NCBI GenBank assembly: GCA_014799805.1
Contig: JAAVHJ010000004.1
Coordinates: 88,025 to 152,024, forward strand
DNA from: Ruminococcus sp.
Lineage (GTDB): Bacteria > Bacillota > Clostridia > Oscillospirales > Ruminococcaceae
DNA: 64,000 bases
Reading direction: 5' to 3'
Shown: positions 18,184-26,592 of the stretch, in pieces
How positions within the stretch are numbered: the first letter of the stretch is position 1
How the letters are laid out: each line of letters opens with the position of its first letter
Translations under genes and position numbers: made by a program
The notes under the pieces: model-generated
What the model saw: the letters and a program-made list of their open reading frames with translations, nothing else
Database searches by the model: none
Told to the model about the DNA's origin: nothing

Positions 18184-18819
18184 TTAACATTCCTCAACAA
18201 CCAGTGTATCTCCCAAAACATCTGTTACTAATACTTGTGAACCAGTCTGCAAAATTTTCTCTCCAGAATTCACAGCATCAAATTCACAAAAACGTCCTTG
18301 TAACTGCATTGTAATTTTTCCTGTGCCGTCATTTTTAGAAGGAATGGTTAAGTATACTGTTGCAGTTTCTCCAATTGCATTTTTTAAATTCAATGTTCCG
18401 TTTTCTGTAAGTTTAGAGGACATTTGCACCATTCGTGCAACTAGTATCATCATACCAAATCCAAATATTAATCCAATCCAAATGCTTATTAAGTAATGCA
18501 ATCCTGAACTGATACAAATAATTGACACCCAACCAAAAACAGCTAAAAAAATAGCAATTGTCTGCAAAGTTAATAATTTTAACGTTGCAAAATCAGAGGG
18601 ATTACTGCCATCAGCAATAAAATCTGTATTACTTGCATCACTATCAAAATCAATATCCAAATCATCAATCCCAGAAGTATCAGAAAATTCTACGCCTGTA
18701 TCATGATGACTGCCCATCATAGATAACAGCATTTGCAATAATAATATCAATGAGGAAGGTATTGCAATGCAGTATAAAATTTTTAGTACTTCGCTCAGAC
18801 TATCCCACCATGCTTGCAT
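18184..18819 (-). CDS. NfeD-like (YuaF-type) membrane protein
   Basis: A 211-residue protein. It has a hydrophobic segment at about 14-34, an Asp-rich stretch (about 40-70), two further membrane helices (about 80-130) and a C-terminal OB-fold domain (about 140-211) ending in the VLVTDVLGDTLVVEE segment typical of NfeD/YuaF. It lacks the ClpP-like protease domain of long NfeD proteins. In Bacillus YuaF assists FloT in maintaining membrane domains; gene order here supports the same partnership. Confidence 0.85.
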   Translation of the reverse strand: MQAWWDSLSEVLKILYCIAIPSSLILLLQMLLSMMGSHHDTGVEFSDTSGIDDLDIDFDSDASNTDFIADGSNPSDFATLKLLTLQTIAIFLAVFGWVSIICISSGLHYLISIWIGLIFGFGMMILVARMVQMSSKLTENGTLNLKNAIGETATVYLTIPSKNDGTGKITMQLQGRFCEFDAVNSGEKILQTGSQVLVTDVLGDTLVVEEC

Positions 18820-18957
18820 AAAAAATCTCCCTTTGCATGTAAATTTTATTTACTGTAATTATCATAACACAATTTCTGTATTTTGTCAAGTATTTTTCTG
18901 TTTTTTGCAAAAAAATCTTTGTTTGTTTAAATTTTCAAGAGAATTTACAAAAAACAC

Positions 18958-18986
18958 TTGCTTTTTTTCGTAATTTATGGTATAAT
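18958..18986 (+). promoter_or_regulatory. SigA-type promoter for the XRE regulator gene
   Basis: TTGCTT (18958-18963), a 17-base spacer and TATAAT (18981-18986). Confidence 0.65.
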
Positions 18987-19055
18987 ATTTTTGGCTGACT
19001 GTAAACATAATTTACATAAATAATACTTGATAATATTTGTGAAAGGATGAACCCC

Positions 19056-19619
19056 ATGGACAATGCGGAACTTGGAAGAAGATTAAAAACAGCAAGACTG
19101 GCAAAAAAAATGACCCAAAGCGATGTTGCCGGAAATTTTATTACACGTAATATGCTTAGTTTAATTGAAAGTGGTTCTGCAACACCATCTATGAAAACAC
19201 TGGAATATCTTTCTGGTGTTTTAGAAATTCCAATGGAAAAATTAGTCTCAGAATCTGGTATTATCAATGAACAAGAATCTGCTTTTCATACATTACAGAC
19301 AGCAAAAAAATTACTTGCTGAGAAAAATTATCAGCAATTTCTGGATTCGATTCAACCAAATGGAATCTTTGCAGATGAACTTCATGCCCTTTGTAGTATT
19401 GCACACATGGAACTTGCAAGAAAATTAGCAAAATCAAACCAGACAGAACAATTACAAATTGCTGTTTCTCATGCAAGATTTGCTTCTATCGAAGCTTCCA
19501 AAGGTATTTATGCGAATACTTCCCGTGTCACACAAGCAAATCAATTAATTTCAAAATTAGCACAGTATTTAAGCAATTATTATTCTAATTTGGCACAATC
19601 TAATCCTAAAACATCCTGA
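19056..19619 (+). CDS. XRE-family helix-turn-helix regulator
   Basis: A 187-residue protein starting at ATG 19056 (MDNAELGRRLKTARLAKKMT), nine bases behind AAAGG. Residues about 6-60 form an HTH_3 domain with the pattern MTQSDVAG, ITRNMLSLIESG, TPSMKTLEYLS. The C-terminal part is alpha-helical and may be a TPR-like sensor or dimerisation region. It precedes the rpmG-secE-nusG operon but is separated from it by a terminator and a new promoter, so its targets cannot be deduced from position. Confidence 0.82.
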   Translation: MDNAELGRRLKTARLAKKMTQSDVAGNFITRNMLSLIESGSATPSMKTLEYLSGVLEIPMEKLVSESGIINEQESAFHTLQTAKKLLAEKNYQQFLDSIQPNGIFADELHALCSIAHMELARKLAKSNQTEQLQIAVSHARFASIEASKGIYANTSRVTQANQLISKLAQYLSNYYSNLAQSNPKTS

Positions 19620-19650
19620 AAAAAATATTTTAAAAAATATTTTTTTATAA
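19619..19650 (+). terminator. A/T-rich terminator after the XRE gene
   Basis: An AAAAATATTTT / AAAATATTTTT inverted repeat followed by a T-run just past the stop. The stem is weak because it is all A-T. Confidence 0.45.
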
Positions 19651-19678
19651 ATTCTCTGCAAAATCAGGAAAAAAAAGC

Positions 19679-19707
19679 TTGACAAATGTCAAAAAATATG
19701 CTATACT
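19679..19707 (+). promoter_or_regulatory. SigA-type promoter for the rpmG-secE-nusG operon
   Basis: Consensus TTGACA (19679-19684), a 17-base spacer and TATACT (19702-19707). It is followed by an untranslated leader of about 115 bases before rpmG. Confidence 0.8.
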
Positions 19708-19831
19708 AGAAATACCTCTTTTGCAGGGGGTATTTTTTATGTGCCTTTTGTCCTCTGTCAAATGAGGGAGGCGAAATCAAGAATCAAGTCGGACAAGCCG
19801 ACGAAAGTAATTCTATTCAGGAGGTGCCGTA

Positions 19832-19981
19832 ATGAGAGTAAAAGTGACTTTAGCTTGTACCGAATGCAAGCGTCGCAATTATGTGACAAAGAAAAACAAA
19901 AAAAATGACCCAGACCGCATTGAAATGAACAAACATTGCAAATTCTGTCGGAAACACACACTGCACAAAGAAACCAAGTAA
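19832..19981 (+). CDS. rpmG: 50S ribosomal protein L33
   Basis: A 49-residue basic protein that is easily overlooked because of its size. The start is ATG 19832 behind AGGAGGTGCCGTA. It carries both zinc-binding pairs, CTEC and CKFC, so it is the zinc-containing (C+) form of L33, and ends in the usual HTLHKETK. It is the first gene of the secE-nusG operon, its standard place in Firmicutes. Confidence 0.95.
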   Translation: MRVKVTLACTECKRRNYVTKKNKKNDPDRIEMNKHCKFCRKHTLHKETK

Positions 19982-19997
19982 ACGGAGGTCTTGACGC

Positions 19998-20306
19998 ATG
20001 GCGAAAGAAAAAAAGGACGCTCTGGAAAAAAAATCTGAAAAAGACACAGAAAATAATTCTAAAAAATCCAGTAAAAAAGAAAAAACTGATAAAAAAGCTG
20101 ACAAGAAATCTTCTGGTATTGGCAAGTGGTTCAAAGATTTAAAAATTGAATTCAAGAACGTCACATGGCCAACCAGACAAACTGTTATGATAAATTCTGG
20201 TATCGTACTGGGAACAATTGTCATTGCAGCTATTTTTGTAGGGCTTCTTGATACAGGTCTGCTGGAGCTTTTCAAGTTCTTGCTTGGACTGGCTGGAAAT
20301 CAGTAA
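19998..20306 (+). CDS. secE: Preprotein translocase subunit SecE
   Basis: A 102-residue protein with a highly charged N-terminal half (Lys/Glu/Asp/Ser-rich, about 1-45) and the conserved SecE core: amphipathic helix KDLKIEFKNVTWPTR (about 47-61) and one membrane span (about 68-90). SecE clamps SecY in the Sec translocon. The charged extension is longer than in minimal Gram-positive SecE proteins. The start follows GGAGG by ten bases. Confidence 0.94.
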   Translation: MAKEKKDALEKKSEKDTENNSKKSSKKEKTDKKADKKSSGIGKWFKDLKIEFKNVTWPTRQTVMINSGIVLGTIVIAAIFVGLLDTGLLELFKFLLGLAGNQ

Positions 20307-20342
20307 TGCGTAACAGTTTCTAATCAGAAGGGAGATTCTCAC

Positions 20343-20870
20343 ATGGCAGATACTGCAAAATGGTATGTCGTTCATACGTATTCAGGGTATGAAAACAAAG
20401 TAGAACAAAATATCAAAAAAGTGGTAGAAAACCGTAAACTGCATGACCAAATTCAGGAAGTGCAAATCCCTACAGAACATGTTACAGAATTCGTTGACGG
20501 AAAGAAAAAAGAATATGACCGTAAAATTTTTCCTGGTTATGTACTTGTGAAAATGATTTATACGGACGATTCTTGGGCTGTCGTACGCAATACAAGAGGT
20601 GTAACAGGTTTTGTTGGTCCTGGCTCACAGCCAACCCCGCTGTCAGAAAAAGAAGTTGCTGCTATGGGCATTAATTCTGCTCCTGCAATTGAAGTAGATT
20701 ACAGCGTTGGCGACAGAATCCGTGTAACGGGTACTACAATGGATGGTTTCACAGGTGTTGTCAAAAGCATTGACTTAGAAAACGAACAAGTAGAAGTGCT
20801 TGTTAGTATGTTTGGTCGTGAAACACCAACAACTATCGCATTGCATCAGGCTGTTAAACTTGATGACTAA
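20343..20870 (+). CDS. nusG: Transcription termination/antitermination factor NusG
   Basis: A 175-residue protein. The NGN domain opens WYVVHTYSGYENKVE and contains FPGYVLVKM and TRGVTGFVG. The C-terminal KOW domain has GDRIRVT and DGFTGVV. NusG binds RNA polymerase and links it to the ribosome or to Rho. It stands in the standard secE-nusG-rplK order. Confidence 0.97.
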   Translation: MADTAKWYVVHTYSGYENKVEQNIKKVVENRKLHDQIQEVQIPTEHVTEFVDGKKKEYDRKIFPGYVLVKMIYTDDSWAVVRNTRGVTGFVGPGSQPTPLSEKEVAAMGINSAPAIEVDYSVGDRIRVTGTTMDGFTGVVKSIDLENEQVEVLVSMFGRETPTTIALHQAVKLDD

Positions 20871-20886
20871 ATGAATCAAAAAATTT

Positions 20887-20914
20887 TGAAAATATAATAT
20901 TTATTATATTTTCA
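20887..20914 (+). repeat. Perfect inverted repeat in the nusG-rplK gap
   Basis: TGAAAATATAATA and its complement TATTATATTTTCA lie close together. The hairpin has no T-run after it, so it is more likely an RNA stability or attenuation element than a full terminator. Confidence 0.5.
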
Positions 20915-20916
20915 CA

Positions 20917-20962
20917 AGTGGGAGATTAGAAAATAATTTTAATTCTAGTCGCCTTTACCACA
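20917..20962 (+). promoter_or_regulatory. Candidate L1-binding autoregulatory site upstream of rplK
   Basis: The leader holds GTGGGAG (20918-20924) and, some 30 bases on, TACCAC (20956-20961). These can pair GTGG/CCAC around a GAG internal loop, the pattern of the L1 site that mimics its 23S rRNA target. This is inferred from the motif only. Confidence 0.5.
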
Positions 20963-20981
20963 ATTTATGGAGGTGTGCAAT

Positions 20982-21407
20982 ATGGCACAAAAAGTAACTG
21001 GCTATATTAAGCTTCAAATTCCAGCAGGTAAAGCTACACCTGCTCCACCAGTAGGTCCTGCTCTGGGTCAACATGGTGTGAATATTATGGCATTCACAAA
21101 AGAATTTAACGAAAGAACTAAGAACGACATTGGTATGATTATTCCTGTTGTGATTACAGTCTATGCAGACCGTTCTTTCTCTTTTATTACAAAAACACCA
21201 CCTGCTGCTGTTTTAATTAAAAAAGCTTGCGGCATTGAAAGCGGTTCAGGTGTTCCAAACAAGACAAAAGTCGCAACTATTACAAAAGAACAAATTCAGA
21301 AAATTGCTGAAACAAAAATGCCTGATTTGAATGCAGGTTCTCTCGAATCCGCAATGAGTATGATTGCTGGTACAGCACGTTCTATGGGTGTTGTTGTAAA
21401 AGATTAA
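20982..21407 (+). CDS. rplK: 50S ribosomal protein L11
   Basis: A 141-residue protein. The start is ATG 20982 ([18 protein letters not shown]); the ATG at 20967 lies in the ribosome binding site itself. It shows the conserved [13 protein letters not shown] and the C-terminal rRNA-binding GSARSMGV-type ending (here [11 protein letters not shown]). It forms the GTPase-associated centre with 23S rRNA. Confidence 0.97.
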   Translation: MAQKVTGYIKLQIPAGKATPAPPVGPALGQHGVNIMAFTKEFNERTKNDIGMIIPVVITVYADRSFSFITKTPPAAVLIKKACGIESGSGVPNKTKVATITKEQIQKIAETKMPDLNAGSLESAMSMIAGTARSMGVVVKD

Positions 21408-21430
21408 TTCAGACTGTATCTGAACAAATA

Positions 21431-21465
21431 CGGTGGGAGGAAATTTCCTTTCCGCTATGACCACT
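21431..21465 (+). promoter_or_regulatory. Candidate L1-binding site between rplK and rplA
   Basis: GTGGGAGG (21433-21440) and ATGACCAC (21457-21464) flank a small AAATTTCC hairpin. The GTGG/CCAC stem with a purine-rich internal loop is the typical L1 translational-repression element in Firmicutes L11-L1 operons. Confidence 0.6.
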
Positions 21466-21486
21466 GATTAGGAGGAATTTTATATC

Positions 21487-22182
21487 ATGAAACATGGTAA
21501 GAAATATGTTGATAGCCTGAAAGCAATTGATACGACTAAATCCTATGATTCTACAGAAGCATTGGATTTAGTATGCAAGAATGCTAAGGCAAAATTTGAT
21601 GAAACAATAGAAGTACACATTCGTTTAGGTGTTGACTCCAGACACGCTGACCAACAGGTTCGTGGTGCTGTTGTTTTACCAAATGGTACAGGTAAACAAG
21701 TAAGAGTTTGTGTATTCTGCAAAGAAGACAAATACGAAGCTGCTCAGGCTGCTGGTGCGGAATTTGTTGGCGGTCAGGACTTAGTCGACAAAATCATGAA
21801 AGAAAACTGGATGGATTTTGACGTTGTTGTTGCGTCCCCTGACATGATGGGCTTAGTAGGTCGTCTGGGTCGTATTTTAGGACCTCGTGGCTTAATGCCA
21901 AACCCAAAAGCAGGTACAGTAACACCAGATGTTGCTAGAGCTGTTACAGAAGCAAAAGCTGGTAAAATTGAATATCGTCTGGACAAGACAAATATTATTC
22001 ACTGTCCAATTGGCAAAGCTTCTTTCGGAGCTGAAAAGCTTGACCAGAATCTTTCTACATTGTTAGAAGCTGTTGTAAAAGCAAAACCTGCTGCTGCAAA
22101 AGGTACGTATTTGAAATCCTGCACAGTTGCTTCTACAATGGGTGTTGGCGTTTCAGTTGCTACTGCAAAATACGGTGTATAA
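21487..22182 (+). CDS. rplA: 50S ribosomal protein L1
   Basis: A 231-residue protein with family motifs [25 protein letters not shown] and NPKAGTVT. It binds the L1 stalk of 23S rRNA and represses its own operon. It is the last gene before a terminator; rplJ and rplL, which normally follow, are not present. Confidence 0.97.
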   Translation: MKHGKKYVDSLKAIDTTKSYDSTEALDLVCKNAKAKFDETIEVHIRLGVDSRHADQQVRGAVVLPNGTGKQVRVCVFCKEDKYEAAQAAGAEFVGGQDLVDKIMKENWMDFDVVVASPDMMGLVGRLGRILGPRGLMPNPKAGTVTPDVARAVTEAKAGKIEYRLDKTNIIHCPIGKASFGAEKLDQNLSTLLEAVVKAKPAAAKGTYLKSCTVASTMGVGVSVATAKYGV

Positions 22183-22202
22183 TTCATTAAAAAACAAATA
22201 AA

Positions 22203-22234
22203 AAAACCGCCTGAATTCATACAGGCGGTTTTAT
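22203..22234. terminator. Bidirectional terminator between rplA and the dockerin gene
   Basis: ACCGCCTG and CAGGCGGT arms with an eight-base loop, flanked by A-runs and T-runs on both sides. It serves the convergent rplA and dockerin-protein genes. Confidence 0.8.
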
Positions 22235-23029
22235 TTAATTTAAAATATCAATCAATCCAACAATATATTTCATTAACAGAAGGGAATCATCTGGGTCTAC
22301 TATACCATTTTGATTAAAATCACAAGCTTTTATCTGTTCAGCCGTGAATTGTTTTTGACCCAAAATCACTTTATTCATAGCAATGACATCAATAATATCT
22401 ATTTCTGAATCGCCGTTTGCATCACCTGCAATTACTTTTGTTTCAACAGGATTTAAATTAATAGATTCATCTACTTCTGCTTTATACATAAATTCCAGTG
22501 GCAAAACTACTTCATCATCATTCATTACAAATATTGCCTTGTCACCAACATGAAAATCATCAACATAGAACTTAGACTTGTAACTGGAACTTTCCTCTGA
22601 AATTTCCAATCTGAAGAAATAAGGCATATTTTGTTCATCTTCCAGATATAATCTATTTCCATCAATATTAGTGATTGTCAATTCTTTAGTAGTTCCATAA
22701 TATTCTTCTGCCTTACCAAAATATTCAGTTTCCTCAATCGTTCCAAAGCTCCCTGGTATTGATGCAGCTATATCATTCGCAATCATCCAAACAACATCAC
22801 CATATTCAAGTGTAATATCATCACTTACCATATTTGGAGAAATCACACAACCATTATTTAAATAACAATATTCATAAGTTTTACCATTACCATAGATAAA
22901 AAAGCTTCCAACAACTGTATAAATACGACCTATCATTTTGCCATCTTCATTATATTTAACTGCCGACACCTGCAACATTGGCATACTTAACATTGACAAA
23001 CTTAACAAGCCTGCTAATAATCTTTTCAT
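22235..23029 (-). CDS. Secreted dockerin protein of unknown function
   Basis: A 264-residue exported protein. It has a signal peptide (about 1-23), a beta-rich region (about 25-190) with several acidic and aromatic residues and no catalytic motif that I recognise, then a C-terminal type I dockerin (about 200-264) with loops DANGDSEID and DFNQNGIVD. The start is behind AGGAGG. It lies 20 bases after the protease-dockerin gene on the same strand and is probably co-expressed with it. It could be a non-catalytic binding or inhibitor subunit. Confidence 0.8.
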   Translation of the reverse strand: MKRLLAGLLSLSMLSMPMLQVSAVKYNEDGKMIGRIYTVVGSFFIYGNGKTYEYCYLNNGCVISPNMVSDDITLEYGDVVWMIANDIAASIPGSFGTIEETEYFGKAEEYYGTTKELTITNIDGNRLYLEDEQNMPYFFRLEISEESSSYKSKFYVDDFHVGDKAIFVMNDDEVVLPLEFMYKAEVDESINLNPVETKVIAGDANGDSEIDIIDVIAMNKVILGQKQFTAEQIKACDFNQNGIVDPDDSLLLMKYIVGLIDILN

Positions 23030-23049
23030 AAAAAATACCTCCTAAGTAG

Positions 23050-24258
23050 TTAAGAAAAACTATCAATTGTTTGAAGTACATAGTCATTGCTCAAATAGAA
23101 CCGAAGCATTACTGGAATCATTGTTGGACCAAAATTATAGGGCGCATCCTTTGAAGGATCATCAGATAAATGCATTCTTGAACAAAAACTAACAACCGTA
23201 TTAAGCTGTTCTTCTGTAGAACCTGTAGTATATTTGTTTTTTATATAGACTGGTCCCCCACTATTACCATAAGTACAATCTGCACTATGATAGAAGCAAT
23301 CAGTAGTTAGATTTGTTTTTACAATTTTTCCCTCACCTGTATACATTTTTGCAGGATTACTATTAGGAGTACCACCAGGAATTTCTCCTGAAAATCCTGT
23401 TGTATAAATATTATAGTATAAAAAATTAGTATTATTATATACATTATAAGGCATTCCAAGATTAAAATGATAATAATTCTTTAAATCTTCTTTTACTACA
23501 ATCAAAGCATAATCATACTCATTCACACCACTACGATTGAAATAATTATTTGGTATATGCACCTCAACTGGATCTAATATCGTATTACTAGGTGTCCCGT
23601 CATTATTATAAAGACGAATCTTATGCTCAACCCAAGTTGAAGTTGATTGCTCATAAACACAATGTGCAGATGTAGCAATCACATGATCACCAACAATAAA
23701 TCCTGTACCTAAATTACGGTCATTTTCACTACGTCTAAGATTTACTATACCACCCAGATAATCCTGTGTGCGGTTATCTATCCCAATAATGCCATGAATC
23801 TTTGAATTATCTGTAGCCATTGTGGAAACTGCACTACCAGCTTGTAATGTATAAGTGTCTGTTTTTTTAGTTTTACATATACATCTTGTGTACTTTTGAG
23901 GCGAAGAAACAGTTTTGTTAATTGTAGAATTTACAGTTCTTGCTTTAAACTTCTTAGAAAGTCCCTCTATTTGTGAGTAATAATCAAGTTCTGAAACCCC
24001 TGCCATAATGCACATGGAATCTGCATAATCAATTATACTATTTCCATCAACGTCTAAGCTGGCAAGACTGGCTGTATAATTTTGCCCAGACAAATACTTG
24101 TTAAAGCTGACGACATCAAGAATATTAACAACACCATCACGGTTAATATCACGTGAATCATAGGCTGATGCAGAAAACGGCACAACACTCCCAGCCAAAG
24201 TGAAAGACAAAAATGATACTGCTGATACATTAATAATTTTTTTTAAAACTTTCTTCAT
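23050..24258 (-). CDS. Secreted trypsin/V8-like serine protease with N-terminal dockerin
   Basis: A 402-residue exported protein. After the signal peptide (about 1-32) comes a dockerin at the N-terminus (about 33-95, loops DINRDGVVN and DVDGNSIID), then a spacer and a chymotrypsin-fold protease. The triad is His in ATSAHCV (about 200), Asp in EYDYALIVV and Ser in YGNSGGPVY (about 335). The fold resembles glutamyl endopeptidases. The dockerin before, not after, the enzyme is unusual for cellulosomal enzymes. Three of the few GATC sites in the window fall inside this gene. Confidence 0.87.
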   Translation of the reverse strand: MKKVLKKIINVSAVSFLSFTLAGSVVPFSASAYDSRDINRDGVVNILDVVSFNKYLSGQNYTASLASLDVDGNSIIDYADSMCIMAGVSELDYYSQIEGLSKKFKARTVNSTINKTVSSPQKYTRCICKTKKTDTYTLQAGSAVSTMATDNSKIHGIIGIDNRTQDYLGGIVNLRRSENDRNLGTGFIVGDHVIATSAHCVYEQSTSTWVEHKIRLYNNDGTPSNTILDPVEVHIPNNYFNRSGVNEYDYALIVVKEDLKNYYHFNLGMPYNVYNNTNFLYYNIYTTGFSGEIPGGTPNSNPAKMYTGEGKIVKTNLTTDCFYHSADCTYGNSGGPVYIKNKYTTGSTEEQLNTVVSFCSRMHLSDDPSKDAPYNFGPTMIPVMLRFYLSNDYVLQTIDSFS

Positions 24259-24364
24259 AGTATCTCCTTCTTAATATTATTATATCATATTTTTACAAAT
24301 ATGTCCATTAAAACAATATCCAAAATTAAACTATTATTTTTTATTAATTTTATGCAATATATAC

Positions 24365-24396
24365 AAAAAGCCTTGTTATGAGAAACAAGGCTTTTA
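24365..24396 (-). terminator. Terminator of the mannanase gene
   Basis: AAAAGCCTTGTT and AACAAGGCTTTT arms with a short loop lie about 12 bases past the stop on the minus strand, flanked by T-rich sequence. Confidence 0.75.
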
Positions 24397-24407
24397 TTTT
24401 ATTCTGG

Positions 24408-26459
24408 TTATTCCTCACTATCAAGTATGGGAAGTTTATCTATTAATTTTACAATATGTTTCATAATATTAAGTGAATCAGTAGGGTCTACTTTTCCGCT
24501 TAAGTCAACGTCAGCACATTTCCATTGTGTGTCAGTTAATTTTGACTGCCCCAAAATATATTTATTTAATCTAATAATATCTAAAATATCTACTAAACCA
24601 TCCTCATTCACATCACCATAAATCATCTCATCAGTACTAGTAGATTCTGTTGTATCACCTGTTTCAGAAGTTGAATCTGTTGTTGGTTCAGTAGACGTAT
24701 CACCTGATTTAAATAAATCTGCTGGCAATTCATCAAGTGTAATGCAATATTCACTCTGATATGTATTTTTTAAAGTTTCTGGATTTTGATATTTTTCACC
24801 AGAAATAAATTCTGAACCCTGAGAATCGTACCATGTGCAGAAATACAACCATTTTGCTTCTTCAACCAGCATATTATCCACACTTGGAATAGAATCATTT
24901 TCTGGCATGGAAACCATTTTTTTATTATCTACATAATCTACCAGAGACCAGAAAATTTTGCTTTCTGCATCTTCATTTGGTTCACCAGATTGCTTACCAT
25001 CATGACGATTATATTCTGTATTATATTTATCAAAACCAACAATATCAACATATTCATCGCCAGTATACCACAAAGCCGATTCATCAGACCATGCATATAA
25101 ATTTTGTTCCCAAATTAAATTATGCAAGCCATATTCTTCTGTCAAAGTTGTATATAATAATTTCCATAAGTCATTATATACTTGATATCCCTCTTTAGAC
25201 CACCAGAACCAAGCACCAGAGCCATCACCATTTTTACCAGGGTTCCCCTCTGCTTCATGCAACGGTCTGAATAAAACAGGTACATTCGCATCTTGCAATT
25301 TTTTCAGCTCCACTGCAAGCAAACGCATTGCCTCTTGGAAGAATTCATATTCTTTTGTACCCTCAACCATGCAATTCGCCGTTACAAAATCAGTTTCAAT
25401 ACCATAAGTGAAATCCTCCCAGCTAGCAGTTTCACCAAGTGTGAAATTATCCATTACTTTCGGAACAGTCACATGCCAGCTTGCCGTACAAATACCATTT
25501 TTATTCACAGTCCAGTCAATCATACGGTCTGTTACGCCATCTTCCCATGCAAAGCCTGGATTATGACAGTTAAAGTCAAAGCCTCTGATAGCAGGATATT
25601 TACCAGTTAACTCATATAAATATTTAAATTCTTCGTTATAGTCATTGTAAATATAGCCTCTACTCTGGGTATCATAACTATAAGCCTGCCCGTCTTCTCC
25701 ATAACAAGTCCATACAAATACAGAGCCATCATCTGCCGTGTCTTTGCTTTCTTCATCAAATTTATAAATATTGCCGTCACTGTCTACACAAGTATTAGAA
25801 GACGCATCATAACGAATTGTAGTAGTTTTACCATGACCACCACCATAAATTTCCTGTTGACCAGATAAAATATTTTTACCATAAACAGATTTTAAATATT
25901 TTAATAAAGACTTTGCTTCAGGTGTTGCATTTTTATCACAAGTTTCATCTGTACCGATAACTTCTGGCAAAACAGCTTTTTCAACGGTGATAGTATCATA
26001 TGCCGCATAACCATAAACAGGCTTAAGACTCACTTCATTGACACCTTTTTTAAATCTAAACACACCAAAACTAATTTCTTTCCATGCATTAATATAAGGC
26101 ATATTATAAGTATAATCTGTGCCATTAATAGAAATTGTCTGCAATCTGCCTTCTTCGCTTAGAATTTGACAAGCACGTACTTTCACTTCATACATACCTT
26201 CTTCTTCCACTTCGACATTGAATGTAATCGGACTTGCTGTTAAATAAGCAAAACCCTCGCCTGAATAATCTGGCAACTGCGTTTCATAAATAGAAGTCCA
26301 TAATTCTGCACCATCAAGCGTTTCTGCTTCGTAAGTACCTAATGCGAAAGCTTTTGATGATTCTGTATCTTCTGCAATTGCTGGCAATAAGCCTGTTCCC
26401 GTACAACACAAAACAGTTGCCAATACTGCACTAATCACTTTGCGAATAGATTTTTTCAT
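24408..26459 (-). CDS. Cellulosomal beta-mannanase: CBM35-GH26-dockerin
   Basis: A 683-residue secreted enzyme that cleaves beta-1,4-mannan. Order: signal peptide (1-29); a CBM35-like beta-sandwich (about 40-160, with YEAETLDGA and YDTITVEKA); a GH26 catalytic barrel (about 175-590) starting KSLLKYLKSVYGKNILSGQQ; a Ser/Thr/Glu linker (about 592-615); and a C-terminal type I dockerin (loops DVNEDGLVD and DVDLSGKVD). The acid/base Glu is in FRPLHEAEG and the nucleophile Glu is probably that in SMPENDSIPS. It has its own ribosome binding site AGGAGG. It degrades hemicellulose when docked on a scaffold. Confidence 0.93.
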   Translation of the reverse strand: MKKSIRKVISAVLATVLCCTGTGLLPAIAEDTESSKAFALGTYEAETLDGAELWTSIYETQLPDYSGEGFAYLTASPITFNVEVEEEGMYEVKVRACQILSEEGRLQTISINGTDYTYNMPYINAWKEISFGVFRFKKGVNEVSLKPVYGYAAYDTITVEKAVLPEVIGTDETCDKNATPEAKSLLKYLKSVYGKNILSGQQEIYGGGHGKTTTIRYDASSNTCVDSDGNIYKFDEESKDTADDGSVFVWTCYGEDGQAYSYDTQSRGYIYNDYNEEFKYLYELTGKYPAIRGFDFNCHNPGFAWEDGVTDRMIDWTVNKNGICTASWHVTVPKVMDNFTLGETASWEDFTYGIETDFVTANCMVEGTKEYEFFQEAMRLLAVELKKLQDANVPVLFRPLHEAEGNPGKNGDGSGAWFWWSKEGYQVYNDLWKLLYTTLTEEYGLHNLIWEQNLYAWSDESALWYTGDEYVDIVGFDKYNTEYNRHDGKQSGEPNEDAESKIFWSLVDYVDNKKMVSMPENDSIPSVDNMLVEEAKWLYFCTWYDSQGSEFISGEKYQNPETLKNTYQSEYCITLDELPADLFKSGDTSTEPTTDSTSETGDTTESTSTDEMIYGDVNEDGLVDILDIIRLNKYILGQSKLTDTQWKCADVDLSGKVDPTDSLNIMKHIVKLIDKLPILDSEE

Positions 26460-26592
26460 AAAAATTCCTCCTTGCTATTCTTAAAAATCAAATCACACAG
26501 TTTTATTATAACATATTTTGAAAATAACTTCTATATTAAATTATAACAAATTTTCACAAAAATTTTTGTATAAAATATATTTTTTCACTAAT

